Shown here: piece after piece, positions 1 to 9,902 of the stretch
Layout of the letters: every line of letters starts with the position of its first letter
How positions within the stretch are numbered: position 1 is the first letter of the stretch
Source: Clostridia bacterium
GTDB lineage: Bacteria; Bacillota; DSM-521; Neomoorellales; JACIYF01
Reading direction: 5' to 3'
DNA length: 48,459 nt
NCBI GenBank assembly: GCA_014360065.1
Contig: JACIYF010000009.1
Coordinates: 1-48,459, forward strand
Notes under the pieces: generated by a model
Seen by the model: the letters and a program-made list of their open reading frames with translations, nothing else
Databases searched by the model: none
What the model was told of the DNA's origin: nothing
Program-made: the position numbers and the translations under genes

Positions 1-81
1 AGGCGACTTTGGGCGAGCCTCGCGAGACGTCGGCGAGACCGAGCCCGGAGGCGGGGCCGAGGACAGGACGTCCGAGGCCGG

Positions 82-210
82 CCTCTTGAGACAGGAGGTC
101 GAATTGGCCGGGAACCCCTCGAAGGGCGAGGGGGAGCCATACGGATCGCTGGCGAGCCCATGTGGAGCCGGCGCCAGCGCTCCGGCATGGGAAATGTTTC
201 GGAAGCATCC
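82..210 (+). ncRNA. Structured leader element, copy 1
   Basis: Near-identical blocks recur at 18081-18298. The element opens with a small hairpin (CCTC/GAGG at 82-98), then a variable stem (CCCCTCG/CGAGGGG here), a conserved block around GGGAGCCATACGGATC, and a hairpin GCCGG (167-171)/CCGGC (182-186) with a 10-nt loop. The loop segment CGCCAGC (172-178) is complementary to GCTGGCG (148-154), which would allow a pseudoknot or an alternative hairpin. The block ends 26 nt before the ATG of the small membrane protein at 237. It looks like a cis-regulatory leader; no known riboswitch class was recognised, and a dispersed repeat is the alternative. Confidence 0.55.
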
Positions 211-236
211 AATAAGGTATCAGGGGAGACGAGGCT

Positions 237-392
237 ATGATATTTTTAAGCATTTGTGGTCTTGCGGTCATTTTGATGCTAGGCTATTACCTCTACCGGC
301 AGAGGACCGATCCGGGCCCAAAAATCTTCCCCTATAATGATGTCCTGGCGGCGAGGAAAACCAGCCAGCCAGGGCCTAATCACCAACCCTAA
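237..392 (+). CDS. Small single-pass membrane protein (51 aa)
   Basis: The frame opens with ATG and encodes 51 residues. Residues 2-20 form one hydrophobic helix (FLSICGLAVILMLGYYLY) followed by a basic RQR, so a membrane anchor with a cytoplasmic Pro-rich tail is likely. A GGGGAG-like ribosome site lies 8-13 nt upstream, right after the structured leader at 82-210. A GC hairpin (GGCGGGG/CCCCGCC, 403-419) follows the stop and could end the transcript, although it lacks a T tract. No family was recognised. The association with the leader and the clean helix argue for a real gene, but its size leaves doubt. Confidence 0.45.
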   Translation: MIFLSICGLAVILMLGYYLYRQRTDPGPKIFPYNDVLAARKTSQPGPNHQP

Positions 393-495
393 TCGAGGAG
401 GAGGCGGGGTCTCCCCGCCGTCCTGTTGCACCAGCGTACGAACGATTCCGTATACGGCGGTTGGCCAAGTGGGTCCGATGTCCTTGAGGACTTTC

Positions 496-1161
496 TTAGA
501 GCCTACGAGAAAGCCTGAGATCTGTTCCCAATTCTCCGGCAGCTGGGCGATGAGCCGCTTCCTTGACCATTTCTAGGAAGTACTGATGCAGGCGAGGGTC
601 AGCGGTCAACTCGGGATGAAAGCTTGAGGCTAAAAGGTGGTCCTGGCGGACCAATACCGCTTGTCCCCGGATGCTGGCCAGCACCTCCACGTTGGGCCCC
701 ACCTTTTCTACCCAAGGGGCACGGATGAATACCGCCGGAAAAGGATCCTCGCCCAGGGCGGGAATGGCCAGATCGGCTTCAAAGCTCTCTACTTGCCGGC
801 CAAAGGCGTTGCGCCGAACCCAGATATCCATGAGTCCCAGCCGGGGCTGGTCGCTGCCGATGATGTGGGCAGCCAGCACCACCAGGCCGGCACAGGTGCC
901 ATAGATGGGAACTCCTTGTCTACCCAGGCGGCGCAAGGGCTCCAAAAGGTCAAAGTCGGTCATTAGCTTGCCCATGGTGGTGCTTTCCCCGCCGGGAATT
1001 ACCAGGCCCTGCACCCCAAGAAGCTCTTCGGGCTTGCGCACCTCCCAGGTCTCACAACCTAGAGCATCTAATACCTGCCGGTGTTCCCGGAAGGCTCCCT
1101 GCAGGGCCAAGACTCCGATCCGGAGCCCTTGGCTTAGCCCTTGACGCGCCGGGGCTGCCAT
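496..1161 (-). CDS. pdxT: Pyridoxal 5'-phosphate synthase glutaminase subunit PdxT
   Basis: PdxT hydrolyses glutamine and channels ammonia to PdxS for PLP synthesis by the DXP-independent route. The class I glutamine amidotransferase core is complete: the GGES loop (residues 57-60), nucleophile Cys90 in YGTCAGL, and His182/Glu184 in FHPEL. The chosen ATG overlaps the pdxS stop (TGATG), a typical coupled start, although earlier TTG and GTG codons exist. The family usually begins at about residue 13 (LRIGVLALQG), so this protein has about a dozen extra N-terminal residues and a polar C-terminal tail (221 aa against about 190). It forms an operon with pdxS. Confidence 0.95.
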   Translation of the reverse strand: MAAPARQGLSQGLRIGVLALQGAFREHRQVLDALGCETWEVRKPEELLGVQGLVIPGGESTTMGKLMTDFDLLEPLRRLGRQGVPIYGTCAGLVVLAAHIIGSDQPRLGLMDIWVRRNAFGRQVESFEADLAIPALGEDPFPAVFIRAPWVEKVGPNVEVLASIRGQAVLVRQDHLLASSFHPELTADPRLHQYFLEMVKEAAHRPAAGELGTDLRLSRRL

Positions 1162-2039
1162 CACCAACCGCGCTCCTGCAACCTGGTACCCAGGGTAGCT
1201 ATCTCCAAGCCGGGCATGGCCTCGCCCAGATCCTTGGATACCTCCGCCAAAACCTTAGGATCGCGGAAATGGGTGGTGGCGGCCACGATGGCCTTGGCTC
1301 GCGCCGAGGGATTCTTGGATTTGAAGATGCCGGAGCCTACAAAAATGCCGTCGGCGCCTAGCTGCATCATTAGGGCAGCGTCGGCCGGCGTAGCAATGCC
1401 CCCAGCAGCAAAGTTCACCACCGGCAGTTTTCCTTCCTGCGCTACCTGGCGAACCAGCTCCAAGGGAGCCCCCATTTCCTTGGCCACATGCGGCAGTTCA
1501 TCCTCAGGGGTATTGGTCAGCTGCCGGATTTGCTCCTGCATCCGGCGCATGTGCCGGACCGCCTCCACCACGTTGCCGGTACCGGCCTCGCCCTTGGTCC
1601 GGATCATGGCCGCCCCTTCGGCGATGCGCCGCAGCGCCTCTCCTAAGTCGCGGGCTCCACAAACAAAGGGAACCTTAAAGGCATGTTTATTGATATGATG
1701 TTCCTCATCGGCAGGAGTCAAGACTTCGCTCTCATCCACGTAATCTACGCCTAAGGCTTCTAAAATTTGGGCCTCGACAAAATGGCCAATGCGAGCCTTG
1801 GCCATAACCGGGATGCTCACTGCCTCCATGATCTTTAAGATCACGGCGGGGTCCGCCATCCGGGCTACCCCGCCGGCAGCGCGAATGTCGGCGGGAACCC
1901 GCTCCAGCGCCATCACCGCGCAAGCTCCAGCCTCCTCGGCAATCCGGGCCTGCTCTGGGGTAGTCACGTCCATGATGACTCCGCCCTTGAGCATCTCCGC
2001 TAGGCCTTTTTTGACCGTCCAGGTTCCTTTCTCTTCCAC
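1161..2039 (-). CDS. pdxS: Pyridoxal 5'-phosphate synthase lyase subunit PdxS
   Basis: PdxS condenses ribose 5-phosphate, glyceraldehyde 3-phosphate and ammonia into PLP in a dodecameric complex with PdxT. I chose the GTG at 2039 because GGAGGG lies 7 nt before it, the N-terminus then reads [12 protein letters not shown] as in the family, and the catalytic lysine falls at residue 81 ([10 protein letters not shown]), matching the B. subtilis numbering. Asp24 (GGVIMDV) and a second lysine in [12 protein letters not shown] are also present. The length, 292 aa, is standard. The open frame extends 45 nt upstream. A promoter-like sequence lies at 2104-2132. Confidence 0.95.
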   Translation of the reverse strand: MEEKGTWTVKKGLAEMLKGGVIMDVTTPEQARIAEEAGACAVMALERVPADIRAAGGVARMADPAVILKIMEAVSIPVMAKARIGHFVEAQILEALGVDYVDESEVLTPADEEHHINKHAFKVPFVCGARDLGEALRRIAEGAAMIRTKGEAGTGNVVEAVRHMRRMQEQIRQLTNTPEDELPHVAKEMGAPLELVRQVAQEGKLPVVNFAAGGIATPADAALMMQLGADGIFVGSGIFKSKNPSARAKAIVAATTHFRDPKVLAEVSKDLGEAMPGLEIATLGTRLQERGW

Positions 2040-2103
2040 CCCACGTCCCTCCATTTCTGCTGCCAAGAGCCACTTAGCAGTCAAGTAAGCTCTGTTTTTC
2101 CCT

Positions 2104-2132
2104 ATTGTAATCCTACTTGGAACCAGCTACAA
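2104..2132 (-). promoter_or_regulatory. Candidate sigma-A promoter for pdxST
   Basis: Read on the minus strand: TTGTAG, a 17-nt spacer, then TACAAT. The -10 box has one mismatch to consensus and the -35 keeps TTG. It lies about 65 nt upstream of the chosen pdxS start, in the gap after gyrA. Confidence 0.5.
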
Positions 2133-2215
2133 CCCTTAGTCTGGCTTCAGTACCCTAGTGCAGGGCTAGCCGGAGTGGGCCAAGCGACCTCGCTTCCATG
2201 CCGCTGGGTGGCCCT

Positions 2216-4753
2216 CTAGGATTCCGATATGGCCTCGAGTTCCGACTCCGATTCCGGCCCCTCATGAGGACCAGGCTCGGCCGATCCAGGTTCGTCTGGC
2301 CCCAGCCCCTGGGTTTCCACCTCTTCTTTGGCTAGAATCTCGGCAATGGCCACCACCGAATCCCCGGCTCCCAGGCGCATGAGGGTAGCTCCTTGGGTGG
2401 CCCGGCCGGTCCGGGGTATGTCGTCCACCTTGACCCGGATTATGATGCCCTCCCGGGAGATTATCATTAGCCCCTCCCCGGGACGCACTACTTTAAAGGC
2501 CGCCACCTGGCCGCGCTTGAGGCTTCTGGCAATGGTGGCTACTCCCCGGCCCCGGCGGGACTGGCTCCGGTACTCTTCCAAGGGAGTGCGCTTACCAAAG
2601 CCCTGCTCAGTTACCACCAGCACCTCCCCGTGGGGTTTGACTACATCCATGCCGATGACCCGATCCTCATCGGCCAGGGTGATGCCCTGTACTCCCTTGG
2701 CGGTGCGGCCCATGCTCCGCACTTCCTCCTCGGAAAAGCGGATGGCCATGCCTTTCTGGGTGCAAAGAATGATTTCTTGGGAGCCATCGGTGAGGTGAAC
2801 CCCCACCAGCTGATCCCCTTCCTCCAGCCCTAGGGCAATAATACCGTCGCGGCGGGAAGTATCAAACTCCACCAGCGGGGTCTTCTTGACCAGGCCGCGG
2901 GCGGTAGCCATAAACAGGTACCGGCGGGCAGTAAACTCCCGCACCGGAATAACCGCGGTGACGTATTCCCCGGGCTGGAGGTAGATCAAGTTAATCAGAG
3001 CAGTTCCTTTGGCTTGCCGGTTGGCCTCGGGGATCTCGTGAACCCGCAGCCGGTAAGCTCGCCCTTGGTTGGTAAAGAACATTAGGTAGTGATAGGTGGT
3101 GGTGACAAAGAGGTGTTCCACGAAGTCCTCCTCCCGGGTGGTAAGGGCAGTTATTCCCTTACCTCCCCGCCGCTGGCTACGGTAGGTGGCGGCCGGAAGC
3201 CGCTTGATGTAGCCGCGGCGGGTGATGGTCACCACTACCTCCTCCTCGGGAATGAGGTCTTCCACCTCCAGCGCTTCCACTTCCTGGAGGGTGATGCGAG
3301 TACGCCGGGGATCAGCATATTTTTCCTTGATCGCCAGGAGCTCCTCCTTGACCACGTTCATAATTAAGGTATCGCTGGCTAAAAGCTCCTCTAAGCGGGC
3401 AATGGTAGCCAAGAGGTCCTGATATTCCTGTTCCAGCTTTTCCCTCTCCATCCCCGCCAGCCGCTGTAAGCGCATATCCAAAATAGCCTGGGCTTGCCGC
3501 TCGCTCAGGCCGAACTTCTCCATGAGGGCTTGGCGGGCATCGTCCACCGTCCGGGAACGGCGGATGGTGGCGATCACCTCGTCAATATGATGGAGGGCAA
3601 TTAGAAGCCCGTCGACGATGTGGGCTCGCTCGCGAGCCTTTTCTAGATCGAAGCGGGTCCGGCGGATGACCACTTGGCGCCGGTGCTCGAGGTAATGCTC
3701 CAGCATAGCCTTCAAGGTGAGCACCCGCGGCTGCCCGTCCACCAGGGCTAGGAGAATGATGCCAAAGCTATCCTCCATCTGGGTATGTTTGTAGAGCTTG
3801 TTTAGGATTATCCGGGGCTTGGCGTCCCGCTTAAGCTCGATCACCACCCGCATGCCGGTGCGATCGGACTCATCCCGCAAGTCGCTTATCCCTTCCAGGT
3901 GCTTTTCGTGCACCAGTTGGGCAATCCGCTCTACCAGCTTGGCCTTGTTAACCTGGTAAGGCAGCTCAGTGATGACGATGGCGGTCTTGCCGCCCGGGAG
4001 GTTTTCTAGGTCGGTCTTGGCCCGCACCTTGATGGTCCCCCGACCGCTTTGGTAAGCAGCCCGGATGCCCTCCTGCCCCATGATGATGCCGCCGGTGGGA
4101 AAGTCGGGGCCCTTAACGTGCTGCATCAGCTCCCTTACTTCCGCCTCCGGCTGGTCGATTAAGAACACCAAGGCATCGATTACTTCGCCCAGGTTATGAG
4201 GGGGAATATTGGTAGCCATACCGACGGCGATGCCGGCGGAACCGTTGACCAGAAGGTTGGGGAACTTAGCCGGCAGCACCACCGGCTCTTCTAAGCTGCC
4301 GTCGTAGTTGGGAATAAAATCCACGGTCTTCTTATCGATATCCGCCAGCATTTCCATGGCTAAGGGCGACATCCGGGCTTCGGTGTAGCGCATGGCTGCA
4401 GCCGCATCTCCATCCACCGAGCCAAAGTTGCCATGGCCGTCGATCAGGGGGTAGCGGGTGGCGAAATCCTGGGCCAAGCGTACCATGGCATCGTATACGG
4501 CTACATCGCCATGGGGGTGGTAACGAGCCAGGACATCGCCCACCACCCGAGCCGATTTTTTGTGGGGCTTGTCTGGCCCCATCCCCGCCTCGTACATGGC
4601 GTAGAGGATGCGGCGATGGACGGGTTTTAGGCCATCGCGGACATCGGGCAAGGCCCGGCCTACAATTACGCTCATAGCATAATCAATGTAAGCTTTTTGC
4701 ATCTCTTCCTCTAAGAAAATGGGGATAACTTTACCCCGCTCGGGTTGGTCCAT
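2216..4753 (-). CDS. gyrA: DNA gyrase subunit A
   Basis: GyrA is the breakage-reunion subunit of gyrase and introduces negative supercoils with GyrB. Visible are the winged-helix region with HPHGD (79-83), the active-site tyrosine in AMRYTEARM (Tyr123), and the GyrA box QRRGGKG that begins the C-terminal DNA-wrapping beta-pinwheel. The protein is 845 aa with an acidic tail (Asp, Glu, Ser, Pro). The position equivalent to E. coli Ser83 is valine ([10 protein letters not shown], Val84), while the following Asp is kept. gyrB lies 31 nt upstream on the same strand, so the two are probably co-transcribed. Confidence 0.97.
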   Translation of the reverse strand: MDQPERGKVIPIFLEEEMQKAYIDYAMSVIVGRALPDVRDGLKPVHRRILYAMYEAGMGPDKPHKKSARVVGDVLARYHPHGDVAVYDAMVRLAQDFATRYPLIDGHGNFGSVDGDAAAAMRYTEARMSPLAMEMLADIDKKTVDFIPNYDGSLEEPVVLPAKFPNLLVNGSAGIAVGMATNIPPHNLGEVIDALVFLIDQPEAEVRELMQHVKGPDFPTGGIIMGQEGIRAAYQSGRGTIKVRAKTDLENLPGGKTAIVITELPYQVNKAKLVERIAQLVHEKHLEGISDLRDESDRTGMRVVIELKRDAKPRIILNKLYKHTQMEDSFGIILLALVDGQPRVLTLKAMLEHYLEHRRQVVIRRTRFDLEKARERAHIVDGLLIALHHIDEVIATIRRSRTVDDARQALMEKFGLSERQAQAILDMRLQRLAGMEREKLEQEYQDLLATIARLEELLASDTLIMNVVKEELLAIKEKYADPRRTRITLQEVEALEVEDLIPEEEVVVTITRRGYIKRLPAATYRSQRRGGKGITALTTREEDFVEHLFVTTTYHYLMFFTNQGRAYRLRVHEIPEANRQAKGTALINLIYLQPGEYVTAVIPVREFTARRYLFMATARGLVKKTPLVEFDTSRRDGIIALGLEEGDQLVGVHLTDGSQEIILCTQKGMAIRFSEEEVRSMGRTAKGVQGITLADEDRVIGMDVVKPHGEVLVVTEQGFGKRTPLEEYRSQSRRGRGVATIARSLKRGQVAAFKVVRPGEGLMIISREGIIIRVKVDDIPRTGRATQGATLMRLGAGDSVVAIAEILAKEEVETQGLGPDEPGSAEPGPHEGPESESELEAISES

Positions 4754-4784
4754 TAATTAGCCCCCTCAAAACCTATCTACTTTT

Positions 4785-6782
<1,998 letters not shown>

Positions 6783-6804
6783 TTAACTATCGCTCCAACC
6801 TAGT

Positions 6805-6813
6805 ATTATAACA
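6805..6813 (-). promoter_or_regulatory. Extended -10 promoter candidate for gyrB
   Basis: Read on the minus strand the sequence is TGTTATAAT, a perfect TATAAT with the TGn extension. No good -35 box is seen 16-18 nt further up, as is common for extended -10 promoters. It lies about 35 nt upstream of the gyrB GTG, so gyrBA can probably be transcribed although the IS separates them from recF. Confidence 0.5.
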
Positions 6814-6889
6814 CAATCTAGGGAATAACTTGGCCCAGCCCTCTTTAACCTGCTCCCGTAGCCGCCTTACCTTACCGGAAGAGCTGGGG

Positions 6890-7031
6890 CTAGCCGTCGC
6901 TGGCCTTAGGGAGCCCCCGCTGGCAGGCCCGTTTGTACAGGGTGATAGAAGCAATGGAGGAGAAGTAGATGCCGGAATCGGTGATTACCGCCGACTTGGC
7001 CGGGCTACCGTCAACCACTTGAAAGGTCTTG
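6890..7031 (-). pseudogene. remB: remB (yaaB) 3' fragment, cut off by an IS
   Basis: This piece encodes the C-terminal half of a RemB/DUF370 protein (KSAVITDSGIYFSSIASIT, then LYKRA) and ends in TAG. Its upstream end is the 9-bp duplication CAAGACCTT at the IS border. Joining it at that duplication to the 5' fragment at 9720-9853 gives one uninterrupted 88-codon frame, the family's usual size. RemB is described in B. subtilis as a regulator of extracellular matrix genes and typically lies between recF and gyrB, as here. The fragment has no start of its own and is presumed inactive. Confidence 0.85.
7023..7031. repeat. Target-site duplication, left copy
   Basis: AAGGTCTTG directly abuts the terminal inverted repeat that starts at 7032 and is repeated at 9720-9728. 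Both copies belong to the coding sequence of remB. Confidence 0.85.
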
Positions 7032-7240
7032 CAGTGCTGACGCATGAATCTATTCCAAGACGCATCCAAAGCACACACCAAATCAGGCGAACAAGCAGTG
7101 CAGATAAAAAGTGTGGGATACAGGAAACCTCGCCTACTTTGGCAGGCTGCTGACTGGGAAGGGTTAGGGAAAAAGGGCGCGGGTAAGGATGCCACCTTTT
7201 GGAGGGGGCTTGGATGCGGGCGGGTTTAGGCGGTTAGGTT

Positions 7241-8659
7241 TCATAGGATTAACCGTAATCTAGGAGGCCGAGCGCAGCAGGCCAAAAGCTGGTCACGATC
7301 AATCCACCGGTTCATCCAGCTTTCCCGAAGGAAGTTTAGGGTTCCCCGAATACCCAGTTCCTGTACTTTCTTTACCAGGGCCTCCGTGTGCAGAGTTAAG
7401 ATATTTAAAAGGTGCCCTAGGTGCATCAATACATGCCAGTTTTTCATGGCCGTCCAGTTCAGAGAGAAAGCATGTTCATACTGATAACCCTGATGTTTTT
7501 CTACCAGGATATTTTCTTCAATGTCCCAGCGGTGGCGGGCTGCACGATTGCAGCGGGCTATGATATTCTTTTTGGTGAAGGGCCGCGAGGATACCCAGGC
7601 CCAGTGGGCTTTTTTCTTTTCGCCTTTCTCTTCCCACGTCTCTGTGCATGCCGCCACGTGAATTTTTAGCCGCCGCCAGGACCCGGAAGCCTCCTGGAAC
7701 TCATAGTCGATATCGTTGGCCCACCAAAAGTTCTGCTCCCGGTCCCCCCAATGGTACTTGAGTTTCTGGTCCCTTTCCAGTTTATTAATGGCCTGCGCCT
7801 CTTCCCGGATGCTTTTCAGGCGGTCCTGGGGCAGGATAAACATAAAGTCCAGATGTAATTGGCGGCACAGGGCCATCATGGGTCCATTGGCGTACAGGCC
7901 ATCAGCCACTACCATTATCCGTAACTTGGGAAAGGCTTCCCGCAGGTATAGCAGCAGCCGTTTGCCGGCTTTTAGTTCGCAATCCTGCTTGGCGAAGGCC
8001 TCTTTTTCGCCCTTGGGGTTCTCGCAGAACTCGGTGAACAGGGGGATGGTTATCCCCTGGGGGCCGACCAGGACTGCTTCTACCGTATAAGCCATATATG
8101 ATACTTCTTCCCCATGTTGCCGGCGGAGGGCTTCTTCAGCAAAGGGTAAACTGCGCACCAACTTCTGCGTCCCATCGATGGCTATTACATAATGCTTTTC
8201 TACCAGTAAGGCCTGTAGCTGCCGGTTGCGCAGCAACCGTTTGATTGTTTGCACCAGCACCCCTTCCAGTTGCTCCGGATTAATCTTTGCCAGCAAGCGG
8301 TTGACAGTGTCCATATGGGGGATAGTGTCAATCTCCGGGAAGACCTCCCGCAGTAGCTCCCAAAAGGTGGGTCGGGTCAGTTCCCGGTTGGCTTCCCTCC
8401 TGGAGCTATAGGCGAAGACGAAGAGAAACAGCCCGCAGGTAAGGAGAACAGTCAGTTTATGCTTGATACTCTGGGGGCGGCGGGGGTCAGGTATGTGCGA
8501 GAATTGCTCAAGCAGTACTGGTAAATAGGCCCGCCATACTGGTAGCTGCGCTGCCAGAGCCGCTTGCCGGTCGGCTGCCTCTTCCTGGCTGGTGGCATAG
8601 GCGCTTTTGCAATTGGGCAGGGTAGCCGGGTGGAGGGACGCGGGATGCCGTAAGGCCAT
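7241..8659 (-). CDS. DDE transposase (ISAs1/IS4-like)
   Basis: A 472-aa transposase. The N-terminal part (residues 50-130: FSHIPDPRRPQSIKHKL, then a hydrophobic stretch and HMDTVNRLL) resembles ISAs1/H-repeat-type transposases. Candidate catalytic residues are Asp162 (VIAIDGTQK), Asp253 (VVADGLYANG) and a glutamate in WDIEENILVEKHQGY (about 381-387). The C-terminus has the YEHAFSLNW segment typical of these enzymes. The ATG lies 2 nt after the stop of the DUF4338 gene, so translation is probably coupled. The exact IS family is uncertain; the long insertion between the second Asp and the Glu (about 130 residues) is seen in IS4-superfamily relatives. Confidence 0.85.
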   Translation of the reverse strand: MALRHPASLHPATLPNCKSAYATSQEEAADRQAALAAQLPVWRAYLPVLLEQFSHIPDPRRPQSIKHKLTVLLTCGLFLFVFAYSSRREANRELTRPTFWELLREVFPEIDTIPHMDTVNRLLAKINPEQLEGVLVQTIKRLLRNRQLQALLVEKHYVIAIDGTQKLVRSLPFAEEALRRQHGEEVSYMAYTVEAVLVGPQGITIPLFTEFCENPKGEKEAFAKQDCELKAGKRLLLYLREAFPKLRIMVVADGLYANGPMMALCRQLHLDFMFILPQDRLKSIREEAQAINKLERDQKLKYHWGDREQNFWWANDIDYEFQEASGSWRRLKIHVAACTETWEEKGEKKKAHWAWVSSRPFTKKNIIARCNRAARHRWDIEENILVEKHQGYQYEHAFSLNWTAMKNWHVLMHLGHLLNILTLHTEALVKKVQELGIRGTLNFLRESWMNRWIDRDQLLACCARPPRLRLIL

Positions 8660-8661
8660 AT

Positions 8662-9576
8662 TTATTTCCCTCCCTCGTCTAAAGTTTCTTCAACAGGCTC
8701 CGGGAAGGGTTCTATGAGCCGCCGGCGCCAGTCCCGTACCAGGGGGTATACCCAGATTGTTTTAACTGAGGCAGCATATTGGTTAAAGGTGTCCTGGCGG
8801 CCGCGACCTGCGGTCTCGCCAATCCTGATCCAGTTGGCCGCCCGGTAGCAGGTGCCCTGGTACCCGGGTTCGACAAAGGTTTCTAAGAGAACCGGTTCAT
8901 AGCCGTAGCGTTCCCGCCAGTCCCTCCGGATGCGGCGGGCTACCAGGGAAAGGGCGTGGCTGGCCAGATGGGGGATGTGGACCTCCGGCAGGATCAGAAA
9001 GCGGTTGTTGTTGACGATACGGGGGCGGTAGCGCCGGCGTTCCTCAGCTGTCCAGCCAATCCACTTATCCCGCGCCGCCAGAGCCTTGGCAGCAGCACCG
9101 AACAACATCGCTCCTACTATCTCCCGGCCTCTGGCTCCCTTTACCCTAATCCAATACCGCTGTTGCGCCCCGATGGCCCGCAGATACCCTAAAGGATGGT
9201 AAGCCGCCAGGGTGGCGTTCCAGTCCGCCCTCTCAAAAGGGGTGACCGGATCTATGGTAACCGGCGCCACTTCTTGAAGTTTGGCTTCGAGCCGTGTTTG
9301 GATCGCAGTTCCTAGCCGCTCCCTGCCTACATTACGCACCCGGTTCTTTTGGAGCGGCGGTAAGGTAATGACCCCTTTTTGTTCTAATTCCAGCAGCAGC
9401 TTTCTACAGGCTTCCATCTTTAATCGTCCGTTCGGGGCCTTCCAGGGCAAATTCTCGCATATGGTCGCCGCGATCTCTTCACGGCTTAAATGGGAAAATT
9501 CCTTTACCGTAATACGTATTAAGTTAATATCCGCCTGGCTAAACTCTCGATCCCCAACCCAAAAAGGCACGTCCAT
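8662..9576 (-). CDS. DUF4338 protein, DruA family, carried by the IS
   Basis: About 304 aa. The DUF4338 core is recognisable: HPLGYLRAIGAQQRYWI, AAKALAARDKWIGW, VNNNRFLILPEVHIPHLASH, RYGYEPVLLETFVEP and GTCYRAANW. This family contains DruA of the Druantia anti-phage system, and many members sit beside transposase genes; their molecular activity is unknown to me. Here no other Druantia gene is present and the partner is the transposase, so a role in transposition is more likely than defence. I prefer the ATG at 9576, with GAGGTG 9 nt upstream, over the GTG four codons earlier. The ATG lies in one arm of an inverted repeat. Confidence 0.8.
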   Translation of the reverse strand: MDVPFWVGDREFSQADINLIRITVKEFSHLSREEIAATICENLPWKAPNGRLKMEACRKLLLELEQKGVITLPPLQKNRVRNVGRERLGTAIQTRLEAKLQEVAPVTIDPVTPFERADWNATLAAYHPLGYLRAIGAQQRYWIRVKGARGREIVGAMLFGAAAKALAARDKWIGWTAEERRRYRPRIVNNNRFLILPEVHIPHLASHALSLVARRIRRDWRERYGYEPVLLETFVEPGYQGTCYRAANWIRIGETAGRGRQDTFNQYAASVKTIWVYPLVRDWRRRLIEPFPEPVEETLDEGGK

Positions 9577-9620
9577 CTGAGATTTCACCTCGCTATTTTT
9601 CCAAGGCTATTATCTCAGAT
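9575..9620 (-). promoter_or_regulatory. Inverted repeat enclosing the DUF4338 ribosome site
   Basis: Perfect 9-bp arms (ATCTGAGAT at 9575-9583 and ATCTCAGAT at 9612-9620) flank a 28-nt loop. In the transcript the ribosome-binding GAGGTG lies in the loop and the preferred ATG falls in the downstream arm, so folding would mask the start. A start-masking hairpin that forms on readthrough transcripts is a known way for IS elements to limit transposase expression. The control effect is inference. Confidence 0.45.
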
Positions 9621-9719
9621 TGGCTTGAGCCTGTCCAGTCCTATTTGCGATAAAATTTTTTCTGGGCCTGTTATTAATTCAGACACCGCAAGGCCTTTTT
9701 TGTTGATGCGTCAGCACTG

Positions 9720-9728
9720 AAGGTCTTG
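9720..9728. repeat. Target-site duplication, right copy
   Basis: AAGGTCTTG, identical to 7023-7031, directly follows the inverted repeat ending at 9719. Confidence 0.85.
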
Positions 9729-9853
9729 TCTTCATCCCGGCGAGCCCGGAGAAATTCCCGGGTGGCCGGGGTATTGTCCACCGTGTCTAGATTGATGATA
9801 CAAATGATCTCGCTCTCAGGGATAATTATGTCCCCACCTAGGTGAAGAAACAT
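9720..9853 (-). pseudogene. remB: remB (yaaB) 5' fragment, cut off by an IS
   Basis: The ATG at 9853 has a near-perfect Shine-Dalgarno (AAGGAGG) and the product begins MFLHLGGDIIIPESEIICII, the DUF370/RemB signature. After 44 native codons the frame enters the IS and ends at TAA (9674-9676), giving a 59-residue chimera whose last ~15 residues come from the IS. The missing half is at 6890-7031. RemB paralogues of the RemA type are DNA-binding regulators; whether this fragment has any activity is unlikely, since the beta-rich C-terminal half is lost. recF ends 49 nt upstream, so it keeps its operon place. Confidence 0.85.
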
Positions 9854-9902
9854 AGGATCAACCTCCTTACTTGCTGGTGCAGCTCGAGCACATGAGGGAC
9901 GG

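Larger units (their letters stand above)
7032..9719 (-). mobile_element. Complete two-gene insertion sequence with DruA-family gene
   Basis: The element is 2688 bp. Its ends are the 14-bp perfect inverted repeat CAGTGCTGACGCAT (7032-7045 and, inverted, 9706-9719), after which the match continues with one mismatch. A 9-bp target duplication flanks it. It carries, in transcription order on the minus strand, a DUF4338 gene and a DDE transposase. The stretch 7046-7240 holds no recognisable gene. Intact ends, an exact duplication and both frames open suggest a recent insertion. It lies inside remB, in the same orientation. Confidence 0.9.

Noticed and set aside
82-210. TwoAYGGAY, SAM, cobalamin or c-di-GMP riboswitch
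   Set aside because: An ACGGAT occurs only once and outside a hairpin loop; the core motifs of the other classes are missing.
8662-9588. A Druantia defence system
   Set aside because: No DruB-DruE or helicase partner is present, and the gene is within IS inverted repeats next to a transposase.
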